Positions 36,543 through 45,673 of a DNA stretch of 64,000 bases are shown here, in pieces. The translations under genes and the position numbers were made by a program. A model generated the notes under the pieces. That model did no database searches. It had not been told where the DNA came from and saw only the letters and a program-made list of their open reading frames with translations. This DNA comes from Mesorhizobium sp. SOD10 (GTDB taxonomy: Bacteria > Pseudomonadota > Alphaproteobacteria > Rhizobiales > Rhizobiaceae), in the NCBI GenBank assembly GCA_000824805.1, contig CCNA01000007.1:1-64000 (forward strand), given 5' to 3'. How positions within the stretch are numbered: the stretch's first letter is position 1; each line of letters starts with the position of its first letter.

Positions 36543-38246
36543 TCAGCTTTCTTTGTGGAGTATTTCTGCCATTCGCTCGCCGATCAGAACGCAAGCGGCC
36601 ATCGTAGCGGAGCTGACAATATGCGGCATGATCGACCCATCGGCGATCCGCAAGCCTCTTACGCCCTTCACCCGCAGTTGTCCGTCGACGACCGCATCCT
36701 CGTCCTTGCCCATGCGACAAGTGCCAACCGAGTGGAAGAAGCTCGACGCGCCGTCGCGGATGAAATCGGCCATTTCTTCCTTGTCGAGCTTCTTGCCTGG
36801 GGCTACCTCGCGGATGGCAAAGGGCCTCATGGCTTGCGAATTTCCAAGCTCGCGGCAGGCTTCAATAGCGGCGGCCAAGGCGGCCATATCATCTGGATGA
36901 GTAAGTAGCCTTGCATCCAGGATTGGATTGTCGGCGGGATTTGCGGATCTCAGTTTCAAGAAGCCACGGCTTTTCGGCGCAACGAGCCCAGCGCACAAGG
37001 CCCAGGCCGTAGTCGGCGGTGCATATCGTGCGATGATTTCTTCCGTGGCATAGGGAAATTCAAGCTGAACGAAATTGAAATCGGGGGCGGAAAGTGACGC
37101 TTTGCTCTTCCAGAAGCCAGCGACGTTCGCTCCGGTATTCAGCAATGGGATTGGTTGCGGCGATTCCCACAGACACGCCGCATGTAAGGTGTGATTGTGG
37201 TAGTTGGCGCCCACATCAGGTGAATTCACCAGCGTCTTGATGCCGTGCGGCTTGAGGTCCTTTTCGTTCCCGATGCCACTCAACATCAAGATCTTGGCAC
37301 TATTCATTCCACCTGCGCACAAGACGATCTCGCGGTCGGCGCAAAATGCGACGATGCGGTCTCCAAGGTCGACCTCGACAGCAACGGCCCGATCTCCATC
37401 CAAGACGACGCGGTGCACATGGGAGTTGGGCAGCAGCGTGATGTTTTCCTGCCCCAAGACATTGTAGAGATATGCGCGAGCCATGCTATGGCGTAGGCCG
37501 TCGCGCACAATGTGATTCATGTAAGCGAACCCGCCATCCATCTCCTCACGGGCACCGTTCTGATCGGACAATACGGGGTGACCGCATTCCTTTGCCGCCT
37601 CGAGCAGGGCCGTTCCAACTGCTGAATGGCCAGCGGCGGGCTGGACCCAAACCGGCCCCCCCGTGCCGCGATAGCGCGCGTCGGCTGGTCCATGCCAGTC
37701 TTCTAGATTTCTGAAAATTTCCAGCGCGTGCTCATATCCCCACAAAGGCTCACCGGAGATTTCAGCCCATTCATTCAGGTTTGCCTTGAACGGACGTGAC
37801 CATGTCAATGCGTTCGTGCTGCTGCCCCCGCCGACAACACGGCCCATAGACTCTCTAATAATTCGGCCATTCATGGAGGGCGAAGGCTCGGAGAATACGT
37901 TCCAATCCAAATGGTTTCCGATATTTTGAACCCACAAGTTGGGGTCCAGCACCGAAGCTGCCGTATCCCAACCTCCGGCTTCGAGAACGAGTATGCGCGC
38001 TGATTTCTTTACTGCGGCGAGGCGCCCCGCAACTGCCGAACCGGCACAACCTGTGCCACAGATGATATAGTCGTAGCTCCCCTTCAGGTCTTTGCGCCGG
38101 GCATCCTGATTGGCACGGATTTCGTTTAATTGGTCCGCCAGCGCCGGAATAGATGCGTTGATCCGCCCAATCCAGGGCACGGTCGAGGACGATACCCGCC
38201 TTGCCGATCCAGGCTTTTCCCGTGTTGTCATGCCTCCGATGGTCAT
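36543..38246 (-). CDS. GMC-family FAD oxidoreductase (choline/alcohol dehydrogenase type)
   Basis: The protein (567 aa from the ATG at 38246) has the FAD-binding YDYIICGTGCAGSAVAGRLA near residue 60, the GMC signatures MGRVVGGGSSTNAL and AGGMNSAKILMLSGIG, and the C-terminal active-site region FFHSVGTCRMG followed by DGSIMPHIVSSAT. Such enzymes oxidise primary alcohols to aldehydes. The roughly 55-residue N-terminal extension before the FAD motif is longer than usual. Its ATG overlaps the stop of the molybdopterin subunit as ATGA, so it belongs to the aldehyde oxidoreductase operon; together they could take an alcohol to a carboxylic acid. An ATG at 38231 is an alternative start. Confidence 0.88.
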   Translation of the reverse strand: MTIGGMTTREKPGSARRVSSSTVPWIGRINASIPALADQLNEIRANQDARRKDLKGSYDYIICGTGCAGSAVAGRLAAVKKSARILVLEAGGWDTAASVLDPNLWVQNIGNHLDWNVFSEPSPSMNGRIIRESMGRVVGGGSSTNALTWSRPFKANLNEWAEISGEPLWGYEHALEIFRNLEDWHGPADARYRGTGGPVWVQPAAGHSAVGTALLEAAKECGHPVLSDQNGAREEMDGGFAYMNHIVRDGLRHSMARAYLYNVLGQENITLLPNSHVHRVVLDGDRAVAVEVDLGDRIVAFCADREIVLCAGGMNSAKILMLSGIGNEKDLKPHGIKTLVNSPDVGANYHNHTLHAACLWESPQPIPLLNTGANVAGFWKSKASLSAPDFNFVQLEFPYATEEIIARYAPPTTAWALCAGLVAPKSRGFLKLRSANPADNPILDARLLTHPDDMAALAAAIEACRELGNSQAMRPFAIREVAPGKKLDKEEMADFIRDGASSFFHSVGTCRMGKDEDAVVDGQLRVKGVRGLRIADGSIMPHIVSSATMAACVLIGERMAEILHKES

Positions 38247-40573
38247 TCGCATCCTCGCTCTCGAGCTTCCGCGCCGTCTCTCAACTTCTCCAGCGTGATC
38301 GGCAGATCCCGTACCCGCTTCCCCGTCGCATGAAACACTGCGTTGGCGATCGCGGGCGCCACCCCGACGATGCCGAGCTCGCCGACGCCCTTGCCGCCGA
38401 GGGCCGAGGAGTGCGGGTCGGGGATGCCGACCGAGATCGTCTGGATGTCGGGAATGTCGGCATTGGTCGGCAGCATGTAGTCGGCGAAATTGGAGTTGAC
38501 GATGCGGCCGTGGCGGCGGTCGACGATACCTTCCTCGAGCAGCGCCTCGCCGATGCCCATGATGATGCCGCCCTTCCACTGGCTCTCCGCCAGCTTCGGG
38601 TTGTAGAGCCGCCCGGAATCCAGCGCCGAGACCACGCGCGACACGCGCACGGTACCGAAATCCTCGTCGACCTTGACCTCGACGAAATGCGCGCACCAGG
38701 AATGGCGAGAATAGTCGCCTTCGGTGTGCGGGATCGACATGGCGATCGTGGTGTAGTTCTTGTAGCGCTCCTCCGCCGTCGTGCCGGCCGGCAGCGTGTC
38801 GCCCTTGGCTTCGATACGGTCGCGGCCGACAGCAGCCATGAGCTCGGCGATCGATAGCTCCGGCCCGTCGCCGCGCGGAGAGCCGATGCGGCCGTCCTTC
38901 ACCGCAAGCGTGTTCGCCTGTAGTCCATGGAAGGGTAAGCGCGGATCGGAGAGCGCGAGCCCGATCAACTCATCCAGCGCTTGGCTTGCGGCCTTATGGA
39001 CGGCGCCGGTCATGATCCCGGCAAGCCGCGAGCCACCGGTGACGCCGGCGCGGGCGAAATGCGAGTCGCCGAGCTTTACCGAGACTTGGCTCACCGGAAC
39101 GCCGAGCGTCTCGGCGGCGGTCTGCGCCAGGATCGTATACGTGCCCTGGCCCATGTCGATGGAGGAGCTTTCGACCTCGACCGAGCCGTCGAACATGATC
39201 TTCACCACAGCCTCGCCGTGAGCCCGCTGTACGGGATAGGCACCCGCTGCCACGCCCCACCCGATCAGCTGGTGGCCTGCGCGCATAGAGCGTGGCGCGG
39301 GCGAACGTTTTGCCCAGCCGAAGGCTTCGGCGCCGACGGCAAACGCCTCGCGCAATTGCCTTGTCGACCACGCCTTCTTCGCATGCGGGTCCTGCTCGGC
39401 ATAATTGATCAGCCTGATCTCCAGCGGATCCAGCCCAAGCTCATGGGCGAGCTCGTCGATCGCGCATTCGATGCCGAACGCGCTGGGGTTCTCACCTGGG
39501 GCGCGCTTCGGGTTCGGCAACACGGTGTTGAGCCGCACCACATCCTGCCTCGAGGAGAAATTGGGCGTGTCATACATGATCGAGGTGATGGAGCCGACTG
39601 CTTCCACCCACATGCCTTCGAGAGAAACCTCGCTGACGCCACGGTGAATGATGGACTGAATCCTGCCAGCCTTGTCGGCGCCGAGGTCAATCGTTTGACG
39701 GGTAGTGGCGCGGCCACCATAAGAAGTAAAATTCTGCGAGCGGGTAAGCATCAGCTTGACCGGCCGTCCAAGCATCTTGGCCGCTGCAGCCGCCACCGCG
39801 CTGTGGGCGAGCGCCAGCGCCTTGGAGCCAAAGCCACCGCCGATATACGGCGAGACGAGCCGCACATTCTCGAATGGTATGCCAAACCACTCGGCATAGG
39901 TGCGCGCCATGCCGTCCAACCATTGGCTGGGCTCCCAGATGGTGAGCCGGTCGCCTTCCCAGCGCGCAATCAACCCATGCGGTTCGATTGCTGCGTGAGC
40001 TGATCGTTGCGTATTGTACACGGCACTGAGATGCACTGGGGCTTCAGCAAGCGCAGCCTGCGCGTTGCCCCATTCCTTAGTCATGCCCTCGATCGATATA
40101 ATTTCACCAGCCGTTCCGTCCCCCAGCTCGACTAGAGCCGGGGCCTGGTCATAGTCCGCCATGACCAAAGCCGCGGCGGAGACCGCCTGCTCGAAGGTCT
40201 CAGCGATCACAACAGCGATGTGCTGGCCGCAATATGTCACGTCGCGTGCAAGCGGGCAGAAAGTTCGTTGGGGAGCAAGCGGGTTCCCGAACCAATCCGA
40301 CGCGACTGACAGCTTCATGATCGTATCCGGCGTCAGCACCGCAATAACACCACGCGCAGCCTTTGCCGCCTGCGTCTCGATCGACACGACCTTGCCCGCA
40401 GCGATGGTGGAGTCGACGAGCACCGCATGAGCCAGCCCTTCAAGCTGCTGCTCGACGGCGTAGCGGGCGGCGCCGGTGATCTTGGCCGGGCCGTCGACGC
40501 GCGACAGGCGTCCGCCGACCGCTTCGAGGCGCGCGCTGTCGGACGCGGCGTGTTTCACGTCATGAACGGTCAT
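38243..40573 (-). CDS. Xanthine dehydrogenase-family molybdopterin-binding subunit (PaoC/YagR-like)
   Basis: The 776-aa large subunit opens RVDGPAKITGAARYAVE and has the molybdopterin cytosine dinucleotide-binding regions (PYIGGGFGSKALA, SSIDMGQGTYTILAQ) and the catalytic glutamate in GGKGVGELGIVG near the C-terminus. It oxidises aldehydes or N-heterocycles at a mono-oxo Mo centre. Its ATG overlaps the FAD subunit stop (ATGA) and its stop overlaps the GMC start. Length fits the YagR/PaoC group of three-subunit aldehyde oxidoreductases. The preferred aldehyde is not known. Confidence 0.9.
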   Translation of the reverse strand: MTVHDVKHAASDSARLEAVGGRLSRVDGPAKITGAARYAVEQQLEGLAHAVLVDSTIAAGKVVSIETQAAKAARGVIAVLTPDTIMKLSVASDWFGNPLAPQRTFCPLARDVTYCGQHIAVVIAETFEQAVSAAALVMADYDQAPALVELGDGTAGEIISIEGMTKEWGNAQAALAEAPVHLSAVYNTQRSAHAAIEPHGLIARWEGDRLTIWEPSQWLDGMARTYAEWFGIPFENVRLVSPYIGGGFGSKALALAHSAVAAAAAKMLGRPVKLMLTRSQNFTSYGGRATTRQTIDLGADKAGRIQSIIHRGVSEVSLEGMWVEAVGSITSIMYDTPNFSSRQDVVRLNTVLPNPKRAPGENPSAFGIECAIDELAHELGLDPLEIRLINYAEQDPHAKKAWSTRQLREAFAVGAEAFGWAKRSPAPRSMRAGHQLIGWGVAAGAYPVQRAHGEAVVKIMFDGSVEVESSSIDMGQGTYTILAQTAAETLGVPVSQVSVKLGDSHFARAGVTGGSRLAGIMTGAVHKAASQALDELIGLALSDPRLPFHGLQANTLAVKDGRIGSPRGDGPELSIAELMAAVGRDRIEAKGDTLPAGTTAEERYKNYTTIAMSIPHTEGDYSRHSWCAHFVEVKVDEDFGTVRVSRVVSALDSGRLYNPKLAESQWKGGIIMGIGEALLEEGIVDRRHGRIVNSNFADYMLPTNADIPDIQTISVGIPDPHSSALGGKGVGELGIVGVAPAIANAVFHATGKRVRDLPITLEKLRDGAEARERGCE

Positions 40574-41553
40574 GCCGTCTCTCCCAATTTGAGGATGGCG
40601 CGCGCGATCACACGCGGCGCCAATGCGATCTTGTAGTGGTTGGCGCCATGGTCGACTGCGCCCTGCATGGCGAGCTCGCTCGCCTCGCGGATCGTCGCTT
40701 CGTCGAGCGCTTTGCCTTTCAGCGCGTCCTCGACGGCGCGCGCCCGCCACGGCTTGGTAGCGACGCCGCCGAGCGCGACGCGGATGTCGCGGACGGTGCG
40801 GCCGTCGCCTTCGAGCTCCAGCCCGACCGCTGCACTTGCCGCCGCGAACTCATAGGACTGGCGGTCGCGTACCTTGATGTAGGTCGAGCGTCTGGCCGCG
40901 GCCGAGCCGGGAATCTCGATGGCCGTGATCACCTCGCCCGGACGGATATCGTGCTCCTGCTCGGCCGTCGCGCCGGGGGCCAGGAAGAAGTCCTCGACCT
41001 TGAGCCGCCGCTCGCCGAGATCGACCTCGGCGTCGAAGGCGACCAGCGCTACGGCGAGATCCCCCGGATAGGTGGCGATACACGCTTCGCTGACGCCGAG
41101 CACCGCATGGCCGCGCGTCACGCCGCCGATCGCCGAGCAGCCGCTGCCCAACTCACGCTTGTTGCAGGCCGGGAAATTGGCGGGATCGCGGAAGTAAGGA
41201 CAGCGCGTGCGCTGCATCAGGTTGCCGCCGATCGTTGCCATGTTGCGCAATTGCGCCGACGCCGCCTGCCAAAGCGCTTCCGAGACCGCCGGAAACAAGC
41301 TCTTCACTTCGGCATGGTCGGCGACGTGGCTCATCTTCGCCAGCGCGCCGATCAAAGCGCGATCGGCGGTGACGTCGATGGCGTTGAGCCCTTCGATATG
41401 GCTGATGTCGATGACGGTGGCGGGTTCCGCGACGCCGCATTTGGCGAGATCGATGAGCGTCGTGCCGCCGGCGAGCAGCATGGCGCCGGGGAGGGCGGCC
41501 GCGTTGCGCGCAGCCTCGACGCTATCGGCACGAAGATAGGAAAAATCTCTCAT
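40570..41553 (-). CDS. Aldehyde oxidoreductase FAD-binding subunit (PaoB/YagS-like)
   Basis: The 327-aa medium subunit begins MRDFSYLRADSVEAA and has the FAD-binding LLAGGTTLIDLAK and RNMATIGGNLMQRTRCPYF segments. The cysteines in RCPYF, FPACNKR and GSGCSAIGG match the extra 4Fe-4S cluster site of PaoB/YagS. It passes electrons from the molybdenum site to an acceptor. Both ends overlap neighbours by four bases (ATGA). Confidence 0.9.
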   Translation of the reverse strand: MRDFSYLRADSVEAARNAAALPGAMLLAGGTTLIDLAKCGVAEPATVIDISHIEGLNAIDVTADRALIGALAKMSHVADHAEVKSLFPAVSEALWQAASAQLRNMATIGGNLMQRTRCPYFRDPANFPACNKRELGSGCSAIGGVTRGHAVLGVSEACIATYPGDLAVALVAFDAEVDLGERRLKVEDFFLAPGATAEQEHDIRPGEVITAIEIPGSAAARRSTYIKVRDRQSYEFAAASAAVGLELEGDGRTVRDIRVALGGVATKPWRARAVEDALKGKALDEATIREASELAMQGAVDHGANHYKIALAPRVIARAILKLGETA

Positions 41554-42113
41554 GAGCGCAGCTCCTGTGCGGCCTGGCGGACGGCGGCGACGATGTTCGG
41601 ATAGGCGCCGCAGCGGCAGAGATTGCCGGCCATGTATTCGCGGATTTCCTCGTCGGAGCCGGCATGGCCTTCGCGGATGCAGGCCACCGCCGACATGATC
41701 TGTCCCGGCGTGCAATAGCCGCACTGGAAGGCGTCCTGCTCGAGGAAGGCGGCCTGCACGGCGTTGAGCGTGCCGTCCTCGTCGGCGAGCCCCTCGATGG
41801 TCGTGATCGAGCGGCCCTCGACCTGGGCGGCCAGCGTCAGGCAGGCCAGCACGCGCTCGCCGTCGACATGCACGGTGCAGGCGCCGCACTGGCCCTGGTC
41901 GCAGCCTTTCTTGGTGCCGGTGAGGTGAAGCCGCTCGCGCAATGCGTCGAGCAGCGTCACGCGCGGCTCGACGTCGAGTGCGTGGTCGCGGCCGTTGATG
42001 GCGAGATTGAGGGAGAGCGTGGTTGGACTGGGGATTAAGCCGTCGGTGGCAACGCCATTTCTGAAATGGCCGTCTTCGGGAGGATCGATGATGGTCTGGA
42101 TATGACTTGTCAT
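41550..42113 (-). CDS. Aldehyde oxidoreductase 2Fe-2S subunit (PaoA/YagT-like)
   Basis: The 187-aa subunit (start at 42113) has the plant-type ferredoxin cluster GCDQGQCGACTVHVDG...C and the C-terminal cluster CGYCTPGQIM...GNLCRCGAYPNI. These carry electrons between the Mo centre and FAD. The N-terminal stretch before the ferredoxin domain is about 35 residues; PaoA has a Tat signal there, but no twin-arginine motif is evident from this start, so a cytoplasmic complex is possible. An alternative start at 42188 adds an Arg-rich segment. First gene of the four-gene operon. Confidence 0.88.
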   Translation of the reverse strand: MTSHIQTIIDPPEDGHFRNGVATDGLIPSPTTLSLNLAINGRDHALDVEPRVTLLDALRERLHLTGTKKGCDQGQCGACTVHVDGERVLACLTLAAQVEGRSITTIEGLADEDGTLNAVQAAFLEQDAFQCGYCTPGQIMSAVACIREGHAGSDEEIREYMAGNLCRCGAYPNIVAAVRQAAQELRS

Positions 42114-42477
42114 GGGCGTCGGGCTCCGATTGCTGGACGCTGGGATGGAGATGGGACGGGCGCGCCGAGCTGCTGCCGGGGTTATCAATAATGCGCAACG
42201 CCACCCCGGGTCCGCTTCGTCAATTTAGAAGCATGGCACGGCCGCGCAATTCTGGCTTGCACGCTTCCCGTCGACATGAAGATGGGATCATGTGAACTGA
42301 AGTCCGGAGCCGACAGGGCCATCGTATAAGCGCTTCCTTTGCCCTCCTTCCGCCTTCCGTCCTCCCGCCCTCAGGGTGGGGTCTTGTTCTCTTCGATCGC
42401 AGGGGCATCTGCTTCTCGTCCACTGAGCCGACCATCTCTGCAGCGGGCTTTAGTGCTTAGGGCCCTGTCACGCGCGA
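42114..42477. other. Intergenic region upstream of the aldehyde oxidoreductase operon
   Basis: About 360 bases with no convincing gene. Pyrimidine-rich sequence (around 42340-42375) stands out. It should hold the promoter of the operon ending at 36543; no palindrome was obvious. Confidence 0.35.
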
Positions 42478-43233
42478 TCAGGTGATCGTAACCCCGCTAT
42501 CAACCGAGAGGATGTGACCCGTCACCACACCTGACTCGGCGGACGCAAGATATAACGCCGCGTGGGCGACATGCTGGGGCTCGCCGAGACCGACCAAATG
42601 CCGGCTAGCGAGGGACTGAACCGCCGGCTGGCCCTCTAGCGCCCTAAGAACCCGCTCCGTTCTTGTTATCGAAGGCGCTATGGCATTCACTCGCACGCCC
42701 TGTTCACCGAACTCAACGGCGGTGGCGCGAGTCAGCGCTGCAATCCCACCCTTCGCGGCTGAATAGGCGCTCATGTTGCGCATACCCACAAGAGCTACAT
42801 GAGATACTGTGTTCACGACGGAACCACCGCCACGCTTGATAATTTCTGGGATACCGAACCGACAACAAAGCCACGTGCCGAACAGGTCAACTCGCATGAC
42901 GCGCCAGAATTCATCGATTGTTGCGCTAACAACAGAGCCGTCGTTTCGGCTTGAGCCGCCAGCATTGTTGTAAAGAACGTCGAGCCCACCAAAATGCGAG
43001 ACCGCAGTGGAGATTGCGTGCTGCACACTGGGCTCGCTACTGACGTCGGTTTCGCAGAACAGTGCATCGCCCCCGGCCCTCTCAATCATGCGAACGGTCT
43101 CGGCACCTCCCTGCGCGTTGATGTCGGCAACGGCGACCATGGCACCCTCCTGGGCAAACAGGACGGCGGCCGCTCGGCCAATTCCACTGCCGGCGCCGGT
43201 TATGAACGCGACCTTTCCTTCCATTCTTGGCAT
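42478..43233 (-). CDS. Short-chain dehydrogenase/reductase
   Basis: A 251-aa SDR starting at 43233 (MPRMEGKVAFITGAGSGIG), with a purine-rich GGAGGAGAGAG upstream. It has TGAGSGIGRA, DVLYNNAGG, the YSAAKGG catalytic pair and the closing VVTGHILSVDSG. ADIN after the second strand suggests NAD. It follows the aldehyde dehydrogenase gene by 34 bases and is probably co-transcribed, so it may convert an alcohol to the aldehyde that enzyme oxidises. Confidence 0.87.
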   Translation of the reverse strand: MPRMEGKVAFITGAGSGIGRAAAVLFAQEGAMVAVADINAQGGAETVRMIERAGGDALFCETDVSSEPSVQHAISTAVSHFGGLDVLYNNAGGSSRNDGSVVSATIDEFWRVMRVDLFGTWLCCRFGIPEIIKRGGGSVVNTVSHVALVGMRNMSAYSAAKGGIAALTRATAVEFGEQGVRVNAIAPSITRTERVLRALEGQPAVQSLASRHLVGLGEPQHVAHAALYLASAESGVVTGHILSVDSGVTIT

Positions 43234-43267
43234 GCTGTTTTCTCTCTCCTCCACATGTGTCCGAGGC

Positions 43268-44710
43268 TTATTCGATCTGCATGTGCGTAACGAACTTGGT
43301 GTTGAGGTAGGCCTCAAGGGCGTCGGCGCCCCCTTCTGTCCCATAACCCGAATCGTTAATGCCGCCGAACGGGACTTCGGGCAGTGCAAGCCCGAAATGA
43401 TTGATGGAAAGCATGCCCGAACGGATGTTACGAGACATCTTAGCCGCACTTTCGGCCGACCGCGTGAAGCCGAAAGCACCCAAACCGTAGTCCAGCCTGT
43501 TTGCTTCGTCCAAGGCCGCGTCGAGCCCGCTGACAGGCATCATCAGCGCAACGGGCCCGAACGGCTCGTCGTTCATGATCCGCGCCGATACAGGCGCATT
43601 GGAGAGGACTGTCGGCTCGTAAAAATATCCGGAATTGCCAATCCGCTTGCCGCCGGTAACAAGCTTAGCACCGCTCTGAACGGCTTCCTGCACCAGCGTG
43701 CTAACGGATTGCAATCGCCGCTCGTTGACTACGGGGCCCATGACCGTGCCTTCTACAAGGCCGTCCCCCACCTTGATAGTCTTTGCTACTGACGAAAAAC
43801 GATCGACAAATTCATCATAGATATCCTCTTCAATGAGAAATCGAGTTGGGGACACGCACACCTGACCGGCGTTGCGATACTTGGAGCGGGCCATCAATTC
43901 CGCGGCTTGTTGAACCGGCGCGTCCTTCAACACAATGACCGGCGCATGGCCGCCGAGTTCCATCGTTGAGCGCTTCATGTGCTGTCCGCAAAGGGCGGCC
44001 AATTGCTTGCCTACGGCAGTCGAGCCGGTAAACGATATTTTTCTGACAGTCTGATGAGGCACCAGATGACCCGATATCTGCGCTGGATTTCCATAGACAA
44101 GATTGATCACCCCGGCCGGGATACCAGCATCTACAAACGCGCGAATGAGCTCCGCCGGTGAACCAGGGGTATCTTCGGCAGCCTTAACGATGATGGAGCA
44201 ACCAGAGGCAAGAGCAGCGGAAAGCTTCCGCACGACCTGACCGATTGGAAAGTTCCAAGGGGTGAACGCTGCAACGGGACCAATCGGCTCCTTATAGGAT
44301 ACCTGGCCGATATTCGCTGCGCGGGCAGGAATGGATCGGCCATAGGTTCGCCGACCTTCCTCGGCGAACCAGTCTATCAAGTCCGCCGCCGATAGGGTCT
44401 CCATTTGAGCTTCGACCAAGGCCTTGCCTTGCTCTGCAGTCATGATGCGGGCGATCTCATTCGCGCGCTGCCGCACTAGATCGGCTGCATTGCGCATCAG
44501 CTTGTAGCGATCGAACGCTGCGGTCTTGCTCCAAATGGCAAATCCCTTGCCAACGGCAGCCAGTGCCTCGTCCAGATCGGCAACGTCGGCATGAGCTACA
44601 TGGCCTAAGATGCCTTCATTGGCGGGATTGATGACAGGAATCGTTTTGCCTGACGCCGATGGCCTCCACTTTCCATCAATGTGCAAAAGCACGTTTTCTG
44701 GATAAGACAT
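43268..44710 (-). CDS. NAD(P)-dependent aldehyde dehydrogenase (succinate-semialdehyde type)
   Basis: The 480-aa enzyme starts at 44710 with AAAGGAG upstream. It has GWxN-like PWNFPIGQVVRKLSAAL, the cofactor loop FTGSTAVGKQL, the catalytic Glu in MELGGHAPVIV and the catalytic Cys in NAGQVCVSPTRF. The C-terminal motif EVPFGGINDSGYGTEGG is typical of succinate-semialdehyde/glycolaldehyde dehydrogenases. It shares its family with the enzyme at 59459-60916, but the two differ clearly. Substrate uncertain. Confidence 0.9.
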   Translation of the reverse strand: MSYPENVLLHIDGKWRPSASGKTIPVINPANEGILGHVAHADVADLDEALAAVGKGFAIWSKTAAFDRYKLMRNAADLVRQRANEIARIMTAEQGKALVEAQMETLSAADLIDWFAEEGRRTYGRSIPARAANIGQVSYKEPIGPVAAFTPWNFPIGQVVRKLSAALASGCSIIVKAAEDTPGSPAELIRAFVDAGIPAGVINLVYGNPAQISGHLVPHQTVRKISFTGSTAVGKQLAALCGQHMKRSTMELGGHAPVIVLKDAPVQQAAELMARSKYRNAGQVCVSPTRFLIEEDIYDEFVDRFSSVAKTIKVGDGLVEGTVMGPVVNERRLQSVSTLVQEAVQSGAKLVTGGKRIGNSGYFYEPTVLSNAPVSARIMNDEPFGPVALMMPVSGLDAALDEANRLDYGLGAFGFTRSAESAAKMSRNIRSGMLSINHFGLALPEVPFGGINDSGYGTEGGADALEAYLNTKFVTHMQIE

Positions 44711-44976
44711 CTTCGCAACTCCTTTGCAGGACGCTTCCCGTCGAGAAATTTGCAGCAAAATCGCCTTCTTAAGTGTTTTTCACTACAATATCGCGCTTCT
44801 GTCGAATTGAGTGAATTTTACCTTCACTTGGCAGCCAGAACTTTGCAGAAAGAATCGCCGGCCCTCCGATCGAAGCGAAACTCCGATCGGCCGCAAACTC
44901 GGCATTTCTTTTTTACACATCACAGAAAGCCTCAAACTAGGGCGACGGCACTGGCAAGCGACAGGCTGGCATAAGT

Positions 44977-45366
44977 TCAAACGGCGCCATCGTTTTTGAA
45001 AAATCGGTTAGGCTTTAGAAAGAAAGACAAGGCAAGCGCACCGTTGGGCGAGACGACCCTGTGACGATTTCCGCCCGGACGCCAGACGTAGTTGCCGGCG
45101 GTGAGGTTGCCTTCATGATCGGCTACGCTGCCCTCAAGGAGAAAACTCTGCTCAATCTCCACATGTTCGTGGTACGGCAGCGTGGCACCGGGCTCGAACT
45201 TGAACAGCCCGGTCAGCAGGCCGCTTTCCTTATCTTCCATCAAGATCTTCATTGTGACGCCGGGGTACTCGGTCGGCTGCCAAGGAAGTGCTTCGACATC
45301 GACGTAACGCGACGACAGCGCATCGAGGGCTGACTCGGTGGCTAGATGAGGCGTGCGTGGGGCCAT
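44977..45366 (-). CDS. Small cupin protein (ChrR-like cupin)
   Basis: The 129-aa protein has YHEHVEIEQSFLLEGSVADHEG and PGGNRHRVVSPNG, the two cupin motifs with their metal-binding histidines and glutamate, as in the cupin half of ChrR or acetylacetone-cleaving-type proteins. The full-length ChrR zinc domain is absent. It diverges from the drug exporter gene, with repeated ATTGCGATT and TTGGTC elements between them, and may sense or modify the compound exported or oxidised nearby. Confidence 0.75.
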   Translation of the reverse strand: MAPRTPHLATESALDALSSRYVDVEALPWQPTEYPGVTMKILMEDKESGLLTGLFKFEPGATLPYHEHVEIEQSFLLEGSVADHEGNLTAGNYVWRPGGNRHRVVSPNGALALSFFLKPNRFFKNDGAV

Positions 45367-45378
45367 AACTATTCTCCA

Positions 45379-45426
45379 TTGGTCGATTGCGATTTTGAAA
45401 AAGTCGCATATTGCGATTAATTGGTC
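45379..45426. promoter_or_regulatory. Direct repeats in the divergent cupin/exporter promoter
   Basis: ATTGCGATT occurs at 45386-45394 and again at 45410-45418. TTGGTC occurs at 45379-45384 and 45421-45426, bracketing them. GCGA...TCGC also forms an inverted pair across the centre. The layout suggests a binding site for a dimeric regulator controlling both genes. Confidence 0.4.
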
Positions 45427-45673
45427 AATTCCCTATAAAAGAGAAATCTCTAGCCAATTCGTGACGACAGACCACAAGGGGTTCGATCGACGCGCACCGG
45501 GAGGAGGCCCCGTACCCACCTTTCAGGCGCGCTGAGAACAAGGAACCGGCCGGCAGCCCGACGTTTTGTTGCGAGGGACACGAGCTTGAGAACACGAGGC
45601 ACGAAGCGTGGCGCCGGGCTGCCGGCATCAAGGCGTGCTTTTACGCTTGGCACCCGTTTTGAAGGATGTCGAA

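Noticed and set aside
36277..38857. Frames on the plus strand and the N-terminal extension of the GMC frame to 38696
   Set aside because: The extension is out of register with family features and lies antisense or frame-shifted to the molybdopterin subunit; the ATGA junction at 38246 gives a sensible start.
42340..42400. Pyrimidine-rich run as a possible repeat or terminator
   Set aside because: No stem or repeated unit is apparent by eye.
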